From Psettodes erumei (taxonomy: Eukaryota; Chordata; Actinopteri; Pleuronectiformes; Psettodidae), in the NCBI GenBank assembly GCA_016785225.1, contig JAFBJZ010000887.1, positions 248,001-312,000 of the forward strand: a DNA stretch of 64,000 nt, given 5' to 3'. The number at the start of each line of letters is the position of its first letter. The first letter of the stretch is position 1. The notes below the pieces were generated by a model. The model saw nothing but the letters and a program-made list of their open reading frames with translations. It had not been told where the DNA came from and did no database searches. The translations under genes and the position numbers were made by a program. Positions 35,592-47,640 of the stretch are shown piece after piece.

Positions 35592-38500
35592 TCACTTCTT
35601 TACAGGAACACCATCTGAATAATCCTCCAGAACTCCTGCCAAGTGGTTGTTGTGAGTCTTGAAGTGTCTCTTCCTCTGCCCACCTTGCTTCTTCCTCTTC
35701 TGCACTGGTAACTGCAGGGAGCACAGAAACAACCAGCACCGATTACTGCTGCTTGATGAACGAAGCACAAACGTCACTATTCGGGGTTAAGACGCTAAAG
35801 CTTCCATTGCTAATGACAGAAACCGGGCCAGGATCATGTAAATGTGGGATGTGAGAATGACAATCAAGCACACTGGAGACCAAAAGACCAAAAAAACTGA
35901 CCACTTTCTTTGGTCCTGTTTCTTGCATGGAGGAGATGCCTTGTTTCTTCAAGTACTCCTCAATCTTCTCTTCATCCATGGAATCAACTGGAACGCTCCT
36001 CCAAAGTTTCTGAAATTCTGAAATTTAGAGCGAAGGTTTTTGAGACTGAAGTACAGGGTTCGGCTGTACGTAGACCTCTTGATGGAAATCAGTCTGACCC
36101 TTCTGTTAATGTTGCGGCACCTGTTAGGGCGTGAGATGTTGCACCTTTATCATTTTTCTTGGTACGAGAAGCTTGGTAAGTTCGAAGATAGATATATGGA
36201 GATTCTGTATTTTCATCCGACAGCTTTAACAACCAACTGATTATCAAATGTACAGCAGCCCGGAACGTTTAAATACAGGGAATCAGCAACAGACGGAAAG
36301 ACAGCCAAGCTGACCAATTCTCACCTTCATCTACTGCAAACTGGCAGTGTTTGTCATTGTAGAAAAGGATCTTTTTCTTGTCTGGTCTTGTCACAAAGAT
36401 GATCTGATCCCCCAAAGCCTGTAAACGATCACATATGTATATAAATAATATGTCCTCACTGCTTAGTCATCACAGTGCTCACCCGGGAGACTACAGCGAG
36501 TGTAAATCAATGGTCATAAAGGACAGTGCGTATTGGGTGGCGTGTTTTTTGTGCACGTGCATGTGCATGCATTATATCTATTGTGCGTTACCTTAATGGC
36601 TTTAGCCGAGTTGGGCAGCCCCTCCTCCACGTCGTCCAGTAGCACTCCTCCCAGGCCCAGCTGGTCGTGTTTGTCCAGCAGCCTCAGTAAGGCCTTCTTG
36701 TCCTTCAGGTTGTACTTGGGCTTGAAGCCATACGTCCCATCCCGCACATCAATTTTGGGGTTGTTGACCAAGGCCTGATATTGGACCGGGAGATGTGTAG
36801 CATTAAATGCCAAGTTTAAAGCCTTTAGTTAAGTTGTGGACCAGCTCAGAGATGTGCGAAAACATTCATTTCGTTTTTGTACCGGTTGAAAATAAACAAA
36901 AAATGTCGAAAGCTTCCATTTCATATTTGCACTGCACAATCTTTACAGGATTAAGACATAAAAACACATGATGGCGTGTTATCAGCATGATCGCTCAGTT
37001 GCTACTCAGTGACTTTTGCAACATACAGGACGCTACATCAGCCCACAGAGGACTGTAAGGGAAATCAAAGTATTATTTGTGGATTTTAGGTATAAAATGG
37101 GTCAGCGTTATGTTATAGGATAGGAGGTCATCAAACATGAGAAAAGACAAAAACAAACACACCTCAGTCATGAGCCACTGCTTCTGTTTCATGCTGATGT
37201 CAAGAAGTTTGGTCTCATCCAGGATCTCTTCTAGGGTCAAGAAGTGGGTGTCACCGTTCTGATGCCGCGTCTGAGTGTTTGGGACAAACAAGTGCATGGG
37301 CTTACATAAAGAAAACACACATACAGAGCCAACAACAGTATCGAGCAATCGTTAATCCCACACCTCTGACAGGGTTTTAGCTTCATGTCGTGAGTGATTT
37401 TGTGCTTCTCGTCCGCCTGTCAGGGTATTTAGCACGGTTTTAAAGCATTCAACAGATGGCACAGAAAGGCACACACTCAAAGGAAATCTGTCAAGTTGAG
37501 TGTGAGCTCTGCAGCGAATGGTGAGTCAGGCAGCGAGTGTGACGGGGGCCTGGCTGGCTCTCGGCAAAGCCACAGCCTGATAAACAAGCTGTTTGTACAC
37601 TAAAGGAAAGACCGGGGACAAAATGTTGCGCAGCGGACACAGCTTTCTCACTCTGCTGACACAGCAGACAACAAGTCAAGCCTCCAAAGAGTTGCGATGG
37701 AGTTGATGACCCGTTTAAAATCTAGCAATTAGGTGGGCGCTATTGACAGAGCTCAAGTCAACTCGGAGGGGAACAGAGGCTTACCTTCATATAATTGACT
37801 ATCTTGGCGAGGCAGCCAAATTTGTAACCGGAGCTTGCCTTGATGTTAAAGCTGCCATTGCTGGACTCTGTGACGAAAGAGAAGGAAAAGTTTAGGTCAA
37901 ATATTTACGCGTTACAGCATTTACCCTGAAGGCTGACATCAGTGGATGAAATGGAAAGACACAAGCTGCAGGAAAAAATCAGCTGGGCCTGATCTTCATG
38001 CCAACTTGTGTCAAAACTATAAAATAAGCCATCTTTTTTTATGGGATTGATCATCTTTATTTAATCAGCCAAAAAAAAATACTACTAAGTAAAAATACAT
38101 AATTTGTTTCTCAATAGACAGGTCACAAATTTATACTTGAATTAAAAAAATAAAGTACTTCTCAAAAACGTCAGGGCACGCTTGTTCCAAGGAAACTTTC
38201 CTCAAAAAGGAATAAATTGTGTGTTTGCTTGGGCATATTCTAAGGGGCAAATCAACACATTTTTGGTCTGCTAATGAGTGTCAGCAGGAAGGAGCATGTG
38301 GGATTTACACAAAATAAGCAACAATGGGCAACAAAGGAGCTCAGTCGTACAGAGGAAGAAGTCCTATCAGGCTTTGGCAGCACAGCGTGTTACTTCAATC
38401 AATGTATTGTTGGTTTGGGGTTTATTTGGGAAAAATCACCTGCCTTATCTTGTAATGTAACTAAATTATTGTGAAAATGCTGTAGGATCAGTATGTGAGC

Positions 38501-39346
38501 ATGATTTGATAAGAGTGATTAGAAGTCCAACCAGCCCATCTCGCCCCCCAGGAGACCGTCTGAGGTCTGCTCTCAGCATTCGCCAATCAAAGCTGAAAAC
38601 AGACTGATTCATGAATGATTCATGGTGTAGGCGGGAGCGTCTGTTGCTGCGAGCTGCGCTGTGGGCGGGGCGCCGGAAGCGTGACAGGCCGGTGAGCAAA
38701 CGGTGCAGAGGCAGGGCTACGAGGAAAGACAGCCAATGAGGGAGCGGAGCCCGTGCCGCTCCGGCGGAGCCACGCAGCGCCGCAAGGAGTGGCGGAGGGT
38801 GCCGAGGAGGTAAACGGGTCGAGGAGGGAGAGGGTGCACGGGAAGAGTGATAGGAGGAGCGCGGAGGAGAGGAGCGGGCGTCTGTTCACTGGCATCTTCC
38901 ACAGACCGACAACTGAGACACGCAGGTGAGTCTGCAGATTTTCCGGAACAGCGTCCCCGGAATAATGAGTGCGTGTTTGACATCAACAGACGCCGACAAT
39001 CCGCGTTGTAAATGAATGCTACAGGCTGTTCGTGGTCTAAATATGCAGCTGTGTGTATGTGTGTGAGAAGGTAATACATCATTTACCGAATAAGTCATAC
39101 ATATTTAATGAAACATATCTACAGTATTTTCATAGCCAGTTCCTTCTGCATTAAAAAAAAATCTAAATCACCGTACCTACAAACTATCCAGGAAAATGGA
39201 ATTCATACTGTAATAACAACTAAGCTACAATGGCAAATTTAAGATTAAGGCCAAGAATTCGCAAACACGCAATGGATTAAATAAACATGGACCTGTCTGT
39301 CTGCACCCTGCTGCTTGAATGCCAAGCATCAGAAACTCTGTGTCCA

Positions 39347-39379
<33 letters not shown>

Positions 39380-40019
39380 CTACTACTGTGCATCATGTCG
39401 GTCCGTGTTTGTTGAAACACATGACTCAGTGGAGCTCTCAAGACAAATCAATGAGGAGCCGACCGGGGACATTGCGAGTGTATAAGTGGGTCTGGTGTTT
39501 TGGTGTTTAGCTGTGTAGCCAGAGGGCGACGTCTAGGCCTTCAGCACCTTTAAGAGCTCGGCTGGGGTGGGGCTCATTTAGGATGAGATGGCAGCTGCTG
39601 TCGGGATCACAGCCGTCAGAGTGGAAGCACTTTGTCAGCATGCACGGACAGTGAAATATGCCAATTTTCAACTTGAACAGAGGCGTAAACGACTTTACAA
39701 CAAACTGATTTCCAAACACACGAGGCAACATCAGACCAAACCTGTGCCTTAAAAATTCAAAAGGAGACTGTTGCTGTAAACGCACCATAACGGCTTGATT
39801 AAGGAGCTCAAGACTACAACTTAGGCCCTTTGGTTCTGAGGTGAAAACGTGCAATCTCTAGAGACAACTGAAACCGAAACAACAACGGCTTCTATCACAT
39901 TACAGTTTCAGGTAACAGAAAACCAAATTACAATCGCACAAGGAGTGTTCGCCTATGCTCTCAGACATACATGTTGTCTAAACGCAACACAAATCTATCC
40001 TACGTACATGAAAGCGTGT

Positions 40020-40055
<36 letters not shown>

Positions 40056-42808
40056 AAGCCCAGTTCAAGGTCTGAGGAAGATATACACTCGAAACGAATT
40101 AGCAGGATTAGCCCACTGTCAAAAGAAGAACTTATGTCCCTCTCTTTCACATCCTTTCAGTGGCTGACTCCAGTAATCTGGGTCAGATGTCTGCTCTCAG
40201 TAGGCGAAGCGTCTGCGATTGAGTCTTTAAAGCATGTATGAAAACATGTGTGTGGGCAGAGACAGTGGCAGGCCGTCCCCGGCAGGCGTCGGCTGGAAAT
40301 GTGAAAGGATGGCTGAAGGAAGACGTGCACACGTCTTTTAACATCACAGCTTCATGGCCGCTCCTTAACTCCAGTTAGTTTTTCGTCAGGTGTTATGACT
40401 GAAGAGATGCACGCCAGGCTCATTTCACTGTGCACCCGTTCTTTTCTGCCAGACATTTAAATCTATTTTTGTTCCGAGCAGATGGCCGAAGTACGGTTTT
40501 TGCTCTTCGGCGATGCAACCTTTCCCTTCCGATAACAGTCTTTTCATCGAAGTAAAAAAAATCCTCTCTGTAATGACGGATGTAGGCGAGGGTCTATTTT
40601 GCAGACGCACGCAGCGCTGCAATTTATCTTGTCACTGTGACTGATGATGATGCAGCACTGCAATAATCGCATTATGGCAAATTACCGTAACAGGAACACT
40701 GATGGCTGAAATGGGGGAAATGGCTTTCCCAGTCTGTCTGTAGTCCCTAGTGAGACTGTGTCAGCACATCAGTAGTGCACATGTTCTTTAGACATACACA
40801 CTGTTCTGTTCATAATGCTTATTGTTTTTAGGGGCAAATTCTACTTAAATTCTGGCCCTACAAAGTCCAGTATATGAGGTTAAAAATATTACATCACACT
40901 CAAAAGGGAGACAATCCTAAACATTATGGTCTTAAGAGGAATTTAGTGTTTCTCCTACCAAGGTATTTTACCGCCATCGCTCCGATTCACTGTACACGCC
41001 ATGCAGTTAAACCCAGAACCACAGGCACAGCCATTAACAATCTGTCTTTCTCCCTGTTTGTGTTGCTTCCAGGGAGAAACCATGGCCAACGCCACTGCCA
41101 CCATTCACCCCAATAACCTGTGGCACCAAGAGATGGTCTCCCCCCCACAAGTCTCCTTGCAGGTCCAGGAAGTCTACCCATTCCACGACGGCTGGAATGT
41201 GGCATGCTTCATCATTCTTCTGCTCTTCATCCTCACTGTCCTGTCTCTGGCGGCCTTGGCCGTCCTCTACGAGCTGCTGGACTGTGGGTGTTGCGCCAAA
41301 GGGAAGACGCATCACCAGCTACAGGAAGAGGGGCTGGGAAGCTGCAGCAAGCTCATGACCAGCATTTGCAAGGAGCCGGCGTCCCACACCGAGGTGGTAT
41401 AAGGGGGGAGCGGTGACGGAGACGGCAGGATTTCGGGTGTCACTGCTGAGCTGCAGCGCTGACCCCGATGCCCTGAGAAATGGACTTCTAAAACTGCATA
41501 ATAGCGGCTGAACAGAACAATGTAAAAAAGCTTTTCACTGATTTGGAGCGAGTCTAACTCGCTTTGCATTTATGAAGGATTCTTCACACATCTCAACCCA
41601 CTTCCACTTCACACAGAGGGCCGACCCTGAAAGCCATATTCAACATCAAATAACCAGGAGAAAGAGAGAGCAGCCCAGTAGAAATAACACAAAACCTCCC
41701 GCACGAAACATGAAAAAAAGATATCAATCAGAAACAATATCACAACAATTTGTCCTGTGAATACTGCACATACTTCTGACCCGCTGGATGCAAATGAGCT
41801 TCTCTGAGATATGGTAAACTGTTCACAGACAGGAAATGTTGTCCAAATCTAAGACCTGCACATCTTTGTTTCCCAAAAGGGCCTGATGAGCAAAAATGGA
41901 AATTGATCAAGTTTTGTTGGACATCACCACTCTTTTGGATAAAGCCTGTGTTTCCCTGTTCTTTAAATTGTGTGCTGGTGCTGTCAACATGTTAAACATT
42001 GCTAAGTTATTTAGTGACAAATGACACTTGGTTCCTGCACAGTGGTGTACTTCATCATGTTATATTGAGCACAATGTATAATTTAATTTGCCTTACCACA
42101 ACATGCCTAATAAACTGTCACTGAATTATACACAGTTTTTTTTCTGTTAAAGGAAGTAGCTGTCTTTTGGTAATTAGAGACATCAGTTTATGAGGTTGCA
42201 GACTTACTGGTCACTTAATTACTGGACTCACTGGTCAAAATCCTGTTCTGACCAGGCCTATACCAAACTGCCAACATGATGTCAACAAACAACCAGCGTT
42301 GCTTTTTCATTCCACATATTTTCACATTCATTGTCCACTTGAAGGTCCACGCGGAGGTGGAAGACCTCTCCAGGATTCAGAAGGTATTAAAGTTAATTGG
42401 TTTTTAATCTGGGGCTCATTAATTTAGCTTTCTAAAGAGAATTGTAACCATTAGTGAATGACATTGCCATGGCCAGTACACTGACATAAGATAACAGTAC
42501 CAACTCTACAAAGTTTGATTGATGGAGCATGCTTATTGATAGGGAAATGCATAGAGGCAATGGGCACAAAGATATTTTATGCTGGCAGTACCAAGGCTTC
42601 CATCCACACATGACATGAAACATTTTTAAAACAGTCTGCTTCACTTACCAGCACCGTGTTTGGACCCTGAGGAGCTCTCCTTGTCAACTTTGGGCTTCTT
42701 CTTCTTGTGTGATCCAGAGTCTGAGGACGCCTGTCTCTTCTCTACAGCTGGAGTGGACAGAGCCCTCTTCTTGAAGAGTTCCCGGTCCCTCAGCAGAGCT
42801 GGGTCCAT
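35592..42808 (-). CDS. gtf2e2: General transcription factor IIE subunit 2 (TFIIE beta)
   Basis: Coding exons in minus order: 42808-42649, 37867-37785, 37270-37163, 36774-36592, 36418-36325, 36017-35902, 35711-35592 (864 nt, 287 aa; human 291). With TFIIE alpha it joins the RNA polymerase II preinitiation complex, recruits TFIIH and helps promoter opening. Features: Ser/Lys-rich N-terminus (MDPALLRDRELFKKRALST, then KKKKPK); winged-helix core across exons 2-4 (GYKFGCLAKIVNYMKTRHQ, LTLEEILDETKLLDI, KQKQWLMTEALVNNPKI, FKPKYNLKDKKALLRLLDKH); a second winged helix (LGLGGVLLDDVEEGLPNS, KKKILFYND); then LWRSVPVDSMDEEKIEEYLK and a basic C-terminus (KRHFKTHNNHLAGVLEDYSD). A 5' UTR exon probably ends at donor 43886, splicing to acceptor 42815. 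The first coding intron (about 4.8 kb) contains smim18 on the other strand. Confidence 0.96.
37868..41072. other. gtf2e2 intron 1, left part, including the smim18 5' UTR intron
   Basis: Apart from the CpG island at 38620-38925 this stretch holds no coding exon that I can support. It contains a (GT)n microsatellite at about 39353-39379 and a (CA)n at about 40025-40052. Short open frames cover the repeats but lack conserved motifs. Confidence 0.55.
38620..38925 (+). promoter_or_regulatory. smim18: CpG-rich promoter and 5' UTR exon of smim18
   Basis: This is a CpG-rich island inside gtf2e2 intron 1. Its right edge ends in CGCAG followed by GTGAGT at 38926, a good plus-strand donor. Paired with the acceptor just before 41073, it gives smim18 a spliced 5' UTR with an intron of about 2.1 kb. 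The transcription start is unplaced. Activity on the opposite strand cannot be excluded. Confidence 0.5.
41082..41402 (+). CDS. smim18: Small integral membrane protein 18
   Basis: A single coding exon of 106 aa (mammalian SMIM18 about 95). The exon begins at acceptor 41073 and the start sits in GAAACCATGG, a good Kozak context. The signature is EVYPFHDGWNVACF immediately before one transmembrane helix (about residues 41-63, rich in I/L/F). Then come YELLDCGCC, a cysteine cluster possibly palmitoylated, and a short tail ending TEVV, which resembles a C-terminal PDZ ligand. The N-terminal side has one sequon (NAT). The function is not established in any species as far as I know. It is nested inside gtf2e2 intron 1 on the opposite strand, as in mammals, which supports orthology. 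Confidence 0.92.
   Translation: MANATATIHPNNLWHQEMVSPPQVSLQVQEVYPFHDGWNVACFIILLLFILTVLSLAALAVLYELLDCGCCAKGKTHHQLQEEGLGSCSKLMTSICKEPASHTEVV
42109..42114 (+). terminator. smim18: Candidate polyadenylation signal of smim18
   Basis: AATAAA lies about 710 bases after the smim18 stop codon, in AT-rich sequence, on the same strand and still within gtf2e2 intron 1. It is the first canonical hexamer noticed downstream. Confidence 0.5.
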
Positions 42809-44200
42809 CCTGGTGCTACCAGAGCCCAAAATAAATAAAAAAACATCAACAAACTGATTCAGACTCAGCAAGAGTCAATTCAGCAAAGCCTTCTTTGGAT
42901 TGACATCTGTGTGTAATTTGTTAACTCTTCAAACAATCCATCACAGGTGACTGCATCTTTTCACACACGAGACATTTTAAAACAACCCCATCTTTCGTCA
43001 GGTAATTTGGAGGGGGAATTGTTTCATATTAGCACAAAAGTGGGTTTCTCACTGATAACCACAGCTGGGTTGACAGGTTTAGATGTTCTCCAGTAAAAGT
43101 GTGCTTATGAGACCCTGCAGACAACCTGACCCTCCAGTGCTTTCTACAGTATACGTTCCCCGTCGCCTCCTCATTCCTGTCCACAATGCACTCAGCAGAC
43201 AAACATGGCAGCCTCATTATATCTACACAGAGCCACAGGTCAGCTACTTCTGTGCTGGTGGTGTCATAGTACTTTAGGTATAGTACTAGGCTCTAAGGCT
43301 TCTGTGTGTTCTGTTTTTTTATTGTTTTTTTAATCATTTCATGCATTTAGGAATACGCACCATCTCAGTAGAACATTATCGATAATAACGATGATGATGA
43401 TCATGATAAAAGTCCGGATTTTGACACGTAGTGCCTCTGCAAGATGGGTTAAGGTGGTTTGCATCGGATCCCAGCAGCCAAACCGCGTGGACATGTAAAC
43501 AATCAATGAACGCGAATGATCGGTGTTCGTGCGCCAATTTAAAGCGAACAAATGGGGAAAAGGTAATAGCTGATGCGCCAAATACTGGAACAGCTTAATT
43601 AGCTAACATTAAGATCAGCTAGTTGGGGTAACCTTCCAAGTAACACCTCTTGGCAATTCAGCATAGCTTTCGGTTAGCTGGTCGCTGTCGCTGTTGTAAC
43701 CCCGTCCAGATAAATAAATAAATAGCCATGGCTAACGTTACCGGGCTTCATCAGACATTGCTGACCACTATAGATAACTGGATAGCAACATAAGTAAGCA
43801 AACGTTGACGACACAGCCTGGCACTTGTTAGTTAACGTTAGCATTCGCTGTCCGGTGTATTCAACGTTGTCTCAGCGAACGTTACCTGACACTTTGTTCC
43901 TGATGCCAGAGAAAGTGACGGCTTTGTCCAGGAGGACTATCTAAAATCACAGGAGACGGGGCAGTGGGAAAATTCTTCCTTCGATAAACCCCAGCTTTAT
44001 CCGGTCCCTTCAAAGGTAATACAAGCAAGCGCTAGCAAACTAACTTCATACACACACATCTCATTTTCTCTCTCACGCGGTACTTCCGTCTCTTGCTCGA
44101 TTTGTCGGATATCAACAAAGAGGCCTTGGTAAACGTCATCGCGTATGATAGCACAATACGTCTGACGTAATCCTATACGTATGATTACTTTTTTAAAGGC
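42809..44200 (-). promoter_or_regulatory. gtf2e2: gtf2e2 5' UTR intron and promoter region
   Basis: On the minus strand a donor CAG|GTAACG occurs at 43886/43885 and an acceptor CTGGTAG at 42816, just before the start codon at 42808. A non-coding first exon ending at 43886 is therefore likely. The stretch about 43640-44100 is richer in CpG than its flanks, and an ETS-type ACTTCCG lies near 44091-44097. It should hold the promoter. No other gene is seen. Confidence 0.5.
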
Positions 44201-46631
44201 AAAAATGTATGTTGCATGCATATTATACGAATGTAATATCAAAAAAGAAAACCACTTATTAAAAAACAATTTTTGAAAATAAAAATGTTATAGCCATGAT
44301 AAAATATACATATTGCATGGTAGGAACGACTGAAGAAACCTAATATTGTAAAAGTGAAGCCGGATTGTCAGCGAGGTCATTAAGGGTTCGTGTGTTTCTG
44401 TCAGGCTGTGACGCAGTAATATATTTTTCTGCTTCCATTCTTTTCCTCAAAGTAACATGATCAACACCAAATAAAAATAGATATTTTATTTTTACAAAAC
44501 ACAATTAACAGATCCGGTCCCGTTTAAGCGGAAGAAAATGGATGGGTGGCTGGATGGACGTGAAAGACCACCAGAATAGAAATTAATTGCAAGGATATCA
44601 TATTCAATGCAAGATTAATTACTTTGACAGCTATACTAATATTGTAGAGAGAAATAATTCAATACATTTTCTCTGTAGTACTGTTGAGCATGATTCTTTA
44701 ATCATTGCACGTTCTGAATATAACACCTTATATCTACCAGATTTAAAAGTAGTCCATCTACAAATCTCCAAGCAGTAAATGGCACAAGGGCGCCGCTCAG
44801 ATGTTCCTTTGAGGTACTTACCCATACACATGGACACGTCTCCCTTATGTTTGCTCGTTCACAGACACACCTGACACACAAGAAAGTAACCAACAAAGAC
44901 AGGAGCAAATTAATATAAAAAGTGAAAATGTTGATTGTGCTCATACATTGATCAGAAATCAAACATCACAGTCAATTAGACTGAAATAATGTTCCTTTTC
45001 AGTTCAAAGCTGAAACAACACTAGAGCAATAACTATGAACTTGGCATCTGAAGTTTGTATGAAAAGTTGCAGATTGAAGTGATAAAAACACAGACATCCA
45101 TCATGTTTAGTGTTTTCTGGGACTACAGGAGGCATCCTTTAAAAAAGGGGGGGTAATCCTCTATCTAAAGGAACTATTATTATGTGCATACATAGTGCTA
45201 CTTCTTCAGCCATGACAGAGGTACAATTTCTATTGTACACTGATAAGTAAACATAATTCAGACTTACTTGTCACTACTTACTACAAGATGTATGATGAGG
45301 CTGGAGCCTCAAACCTGCGTGGGTGTGTTGTGCTCTGATTTGACTGAAACCAATAATAAAAGTGCAGAGAACCCCCACTTCCAAAAAGAGAACAGAGAAT
45401 AATATGAAGGTGCCAATTGTTAAAAACTGATTGAGAAAACAGATCTTCAGATCATAGTCACACTTTTACAAATACATTACATACATTGATTGTGGCAAAT
45501 ATTAAAGCTAACATACAGACCCTAGCAGTTGTTCACAGGTCTAAATGAACTGTGAGTGTGTGATTTGAAAAGATAATAATTCACTGTTTGCAGTCATCTA
45601 TCAATTCATACACATTGGACACATGTATGAATACATATACTCACTGTGCTGTACTGGGTTTTACCTGCCACAATGAGGGAAAATGCCCAAAATTTTAAAC
45701 TCAATTTGGTTTTCTTTGTCCCTTTATTTGGATATCTGTTGTAATAATGCTACCATATGTATGTAATGTTTTGTTATGCTCTTCTTAAAAACACTGTCTG
45801 AGTTTTTATACATGGCACAACAGGCATTATACAAGTGTATTTTTAGCTATTCTACAGGGAAATGAAAAAGATCTGAAGAGGACCTTGTTTGTGAATGTTA
45901 CACATTTTTGGTATAAACTTATTTTGTCTCATATCCTCCATCTGTTCCTGTGGCTTGATGTCTGTGTGGGTGTGTCGGAGAGTGTGTAGACACAAGCCCT
46001 TGGTCGGACGTATCATTCAAAAAAATATAATTAAACATGGATAGGGAGAAACTCCTCATGTGCAGGTACAGAACAGCCTAGGACATAAAAACAGGCATCA
46101 GCTCATCCAACTTTCAGATGTTCATGCAGATCATGGAACAAATTAGCATCTCCAAAGCTCCTAATTAATGATTCAGCAGGCCAGTCAAAGAAGTGAGCCT
46201 ACATGAATGATTAAGTATGTGCTAACCTAATTTAGAGCCTAATCCATAATGAATGAATTACACTGTTTAGTCATAGCGGACAGAGAATGGAAGAGAGAGG
46301 GAAAAGATTTGGACAATGGAGTGACATTCACTTTTAAGCCACAACAGCCTGGGCAGGCCAAGGTTTAACCACTGGACTGGAGACAGGATTCAATTAATTT
46401 TAAGTGTCACCACGGTCATTTGTCATTTGTTAGCAGGTGTTCATGTTCTTAAGGAGGCGTTTGTGTTTTATGTACTACAGTAACCATGAGAGTCAGCGCT
46501 GTAATTCACAGGTGAGGAGTCATCAAAGAGACGAGATGAGTGAGGTCCTGAGTGAGGTCCAGACAACCACTGCAAATCCCTGTGGAGGAGAAAATCTCAA
46601 AGTGACGGCTTTCAATTACAACAGTATGAGA

Positions 46632-46633
<2 letters not shown>

Positions 46634-46667
<34 letters not shown>
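46634..46667. repeat. (GT)n microsatellite
   Basis: A pure GT run of about 34 bases. A shorter (CA)n run follows at about 46781-46808. Confidence 0.9.
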
Positions 46668-46670
<3 letters not shown>

Positions 46671-47189
46671 TGTGAGTAAGTGTGTGTGTACTACCTGTCA
46701 GCACTTCTAGGCTTCACTGACAGTTCCATGTCACAGCTTCTGAATTGAAAGTACCTCATGTACGCTTAAAGAAGCCTGACACACACACACACACACACGC
46801 ACACACACAGTGTTTCTATCTGTTTCTGTTTTTCTTTACTTCTGTCTCGTTCTCACATTTGTCAGTGCTGTATTCTCAGGCGTCTGGGTCGAACTGCTGT
46901 TGGACTTTCTGAAACTAAAGTAAGGAAATGAAACATACTGCACACTGGAACTCAGTGTACTGCTGTACATTGTGTGCCTGTGGACTGTGCCCGTACGCAA
47001 ATGTCTGAGAGTATGTCATAGTTGTAGATTCTAAGTGGAAGCAAAGGCTATAAGATAGCTAACCATGAGTGAGGATTATGACAGATTTATTTATTTAGTT
47101 AGTTTATTTAATAGGGACAAAATATTTAAAAAAAAATATTACTTAAATACTTAATACTTAAAACCAGCTGTAAAAATACTACATGTCCC

Positions 47190-47640
47190 AAAGTATAGGG
47201 AGACCTGACCAAAACATGCAGTCATACAATCATCACACCTCCATGTGATTCCTGAACATCTTATTCCAACACCATGAGGCTAAAAAAGCTGCTATAGCTA
47301 AAGCTGCCCAAAGATTTGGAAATCTATCTGCAGGGATTTGCTTCCTTTCAGTCACAAATGCATTTGTGAGATAGACCACTGATGATGATAGATAAGGCCT
47401 GGCCCGCAGTCTCAAAGGTGTCAGATGGGGATTTGGTAAGTGCTCTATGCTGGCCAGTCAAATTCTTCCTCTCCCAAGTGGAAAATAATTTCTTCCTTGC
47501 ACCTAGCTACTATATGCACAGGGTGGGGGCACTGTCATGTTTAGACAGAAGGAGTCTTGCCATGTTGTAGCCACAAAATTGGAAGTACACTTAAAAAAAA
47601 AAAAGGACATGTGCCAACATACTGTTTTGCAATGTGGCAT
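47190..47640 (-). mobile_element. Degenerate Tc1-like transposase fragment
   Basis: On the minus strand, 47415-47233 translates with the typical end of Tc1-family transposases: LRARPYLSS, then LTNAFVTERKQIPADRFPNL. These correspond to the usual LRARP, LTNAL and WxxIPxxxFxxL blocks. Upstream in that strand (up to about 47600) further pieces of the same gene are readable, with frameshifts and stops. The plus strand carries the complementary GGGGGCACTGTCATG type sequence. It is a non-functional fossil. The left terminus may begin near 47190; the right one is not clear. Confidence 0.82.

Noticed and set aside
44631..44962. Overlapping minus-strand open frames upstream of gtf2e2
   Set aside because: No homology, no splice support and AT-biased codon content; treated as chance.
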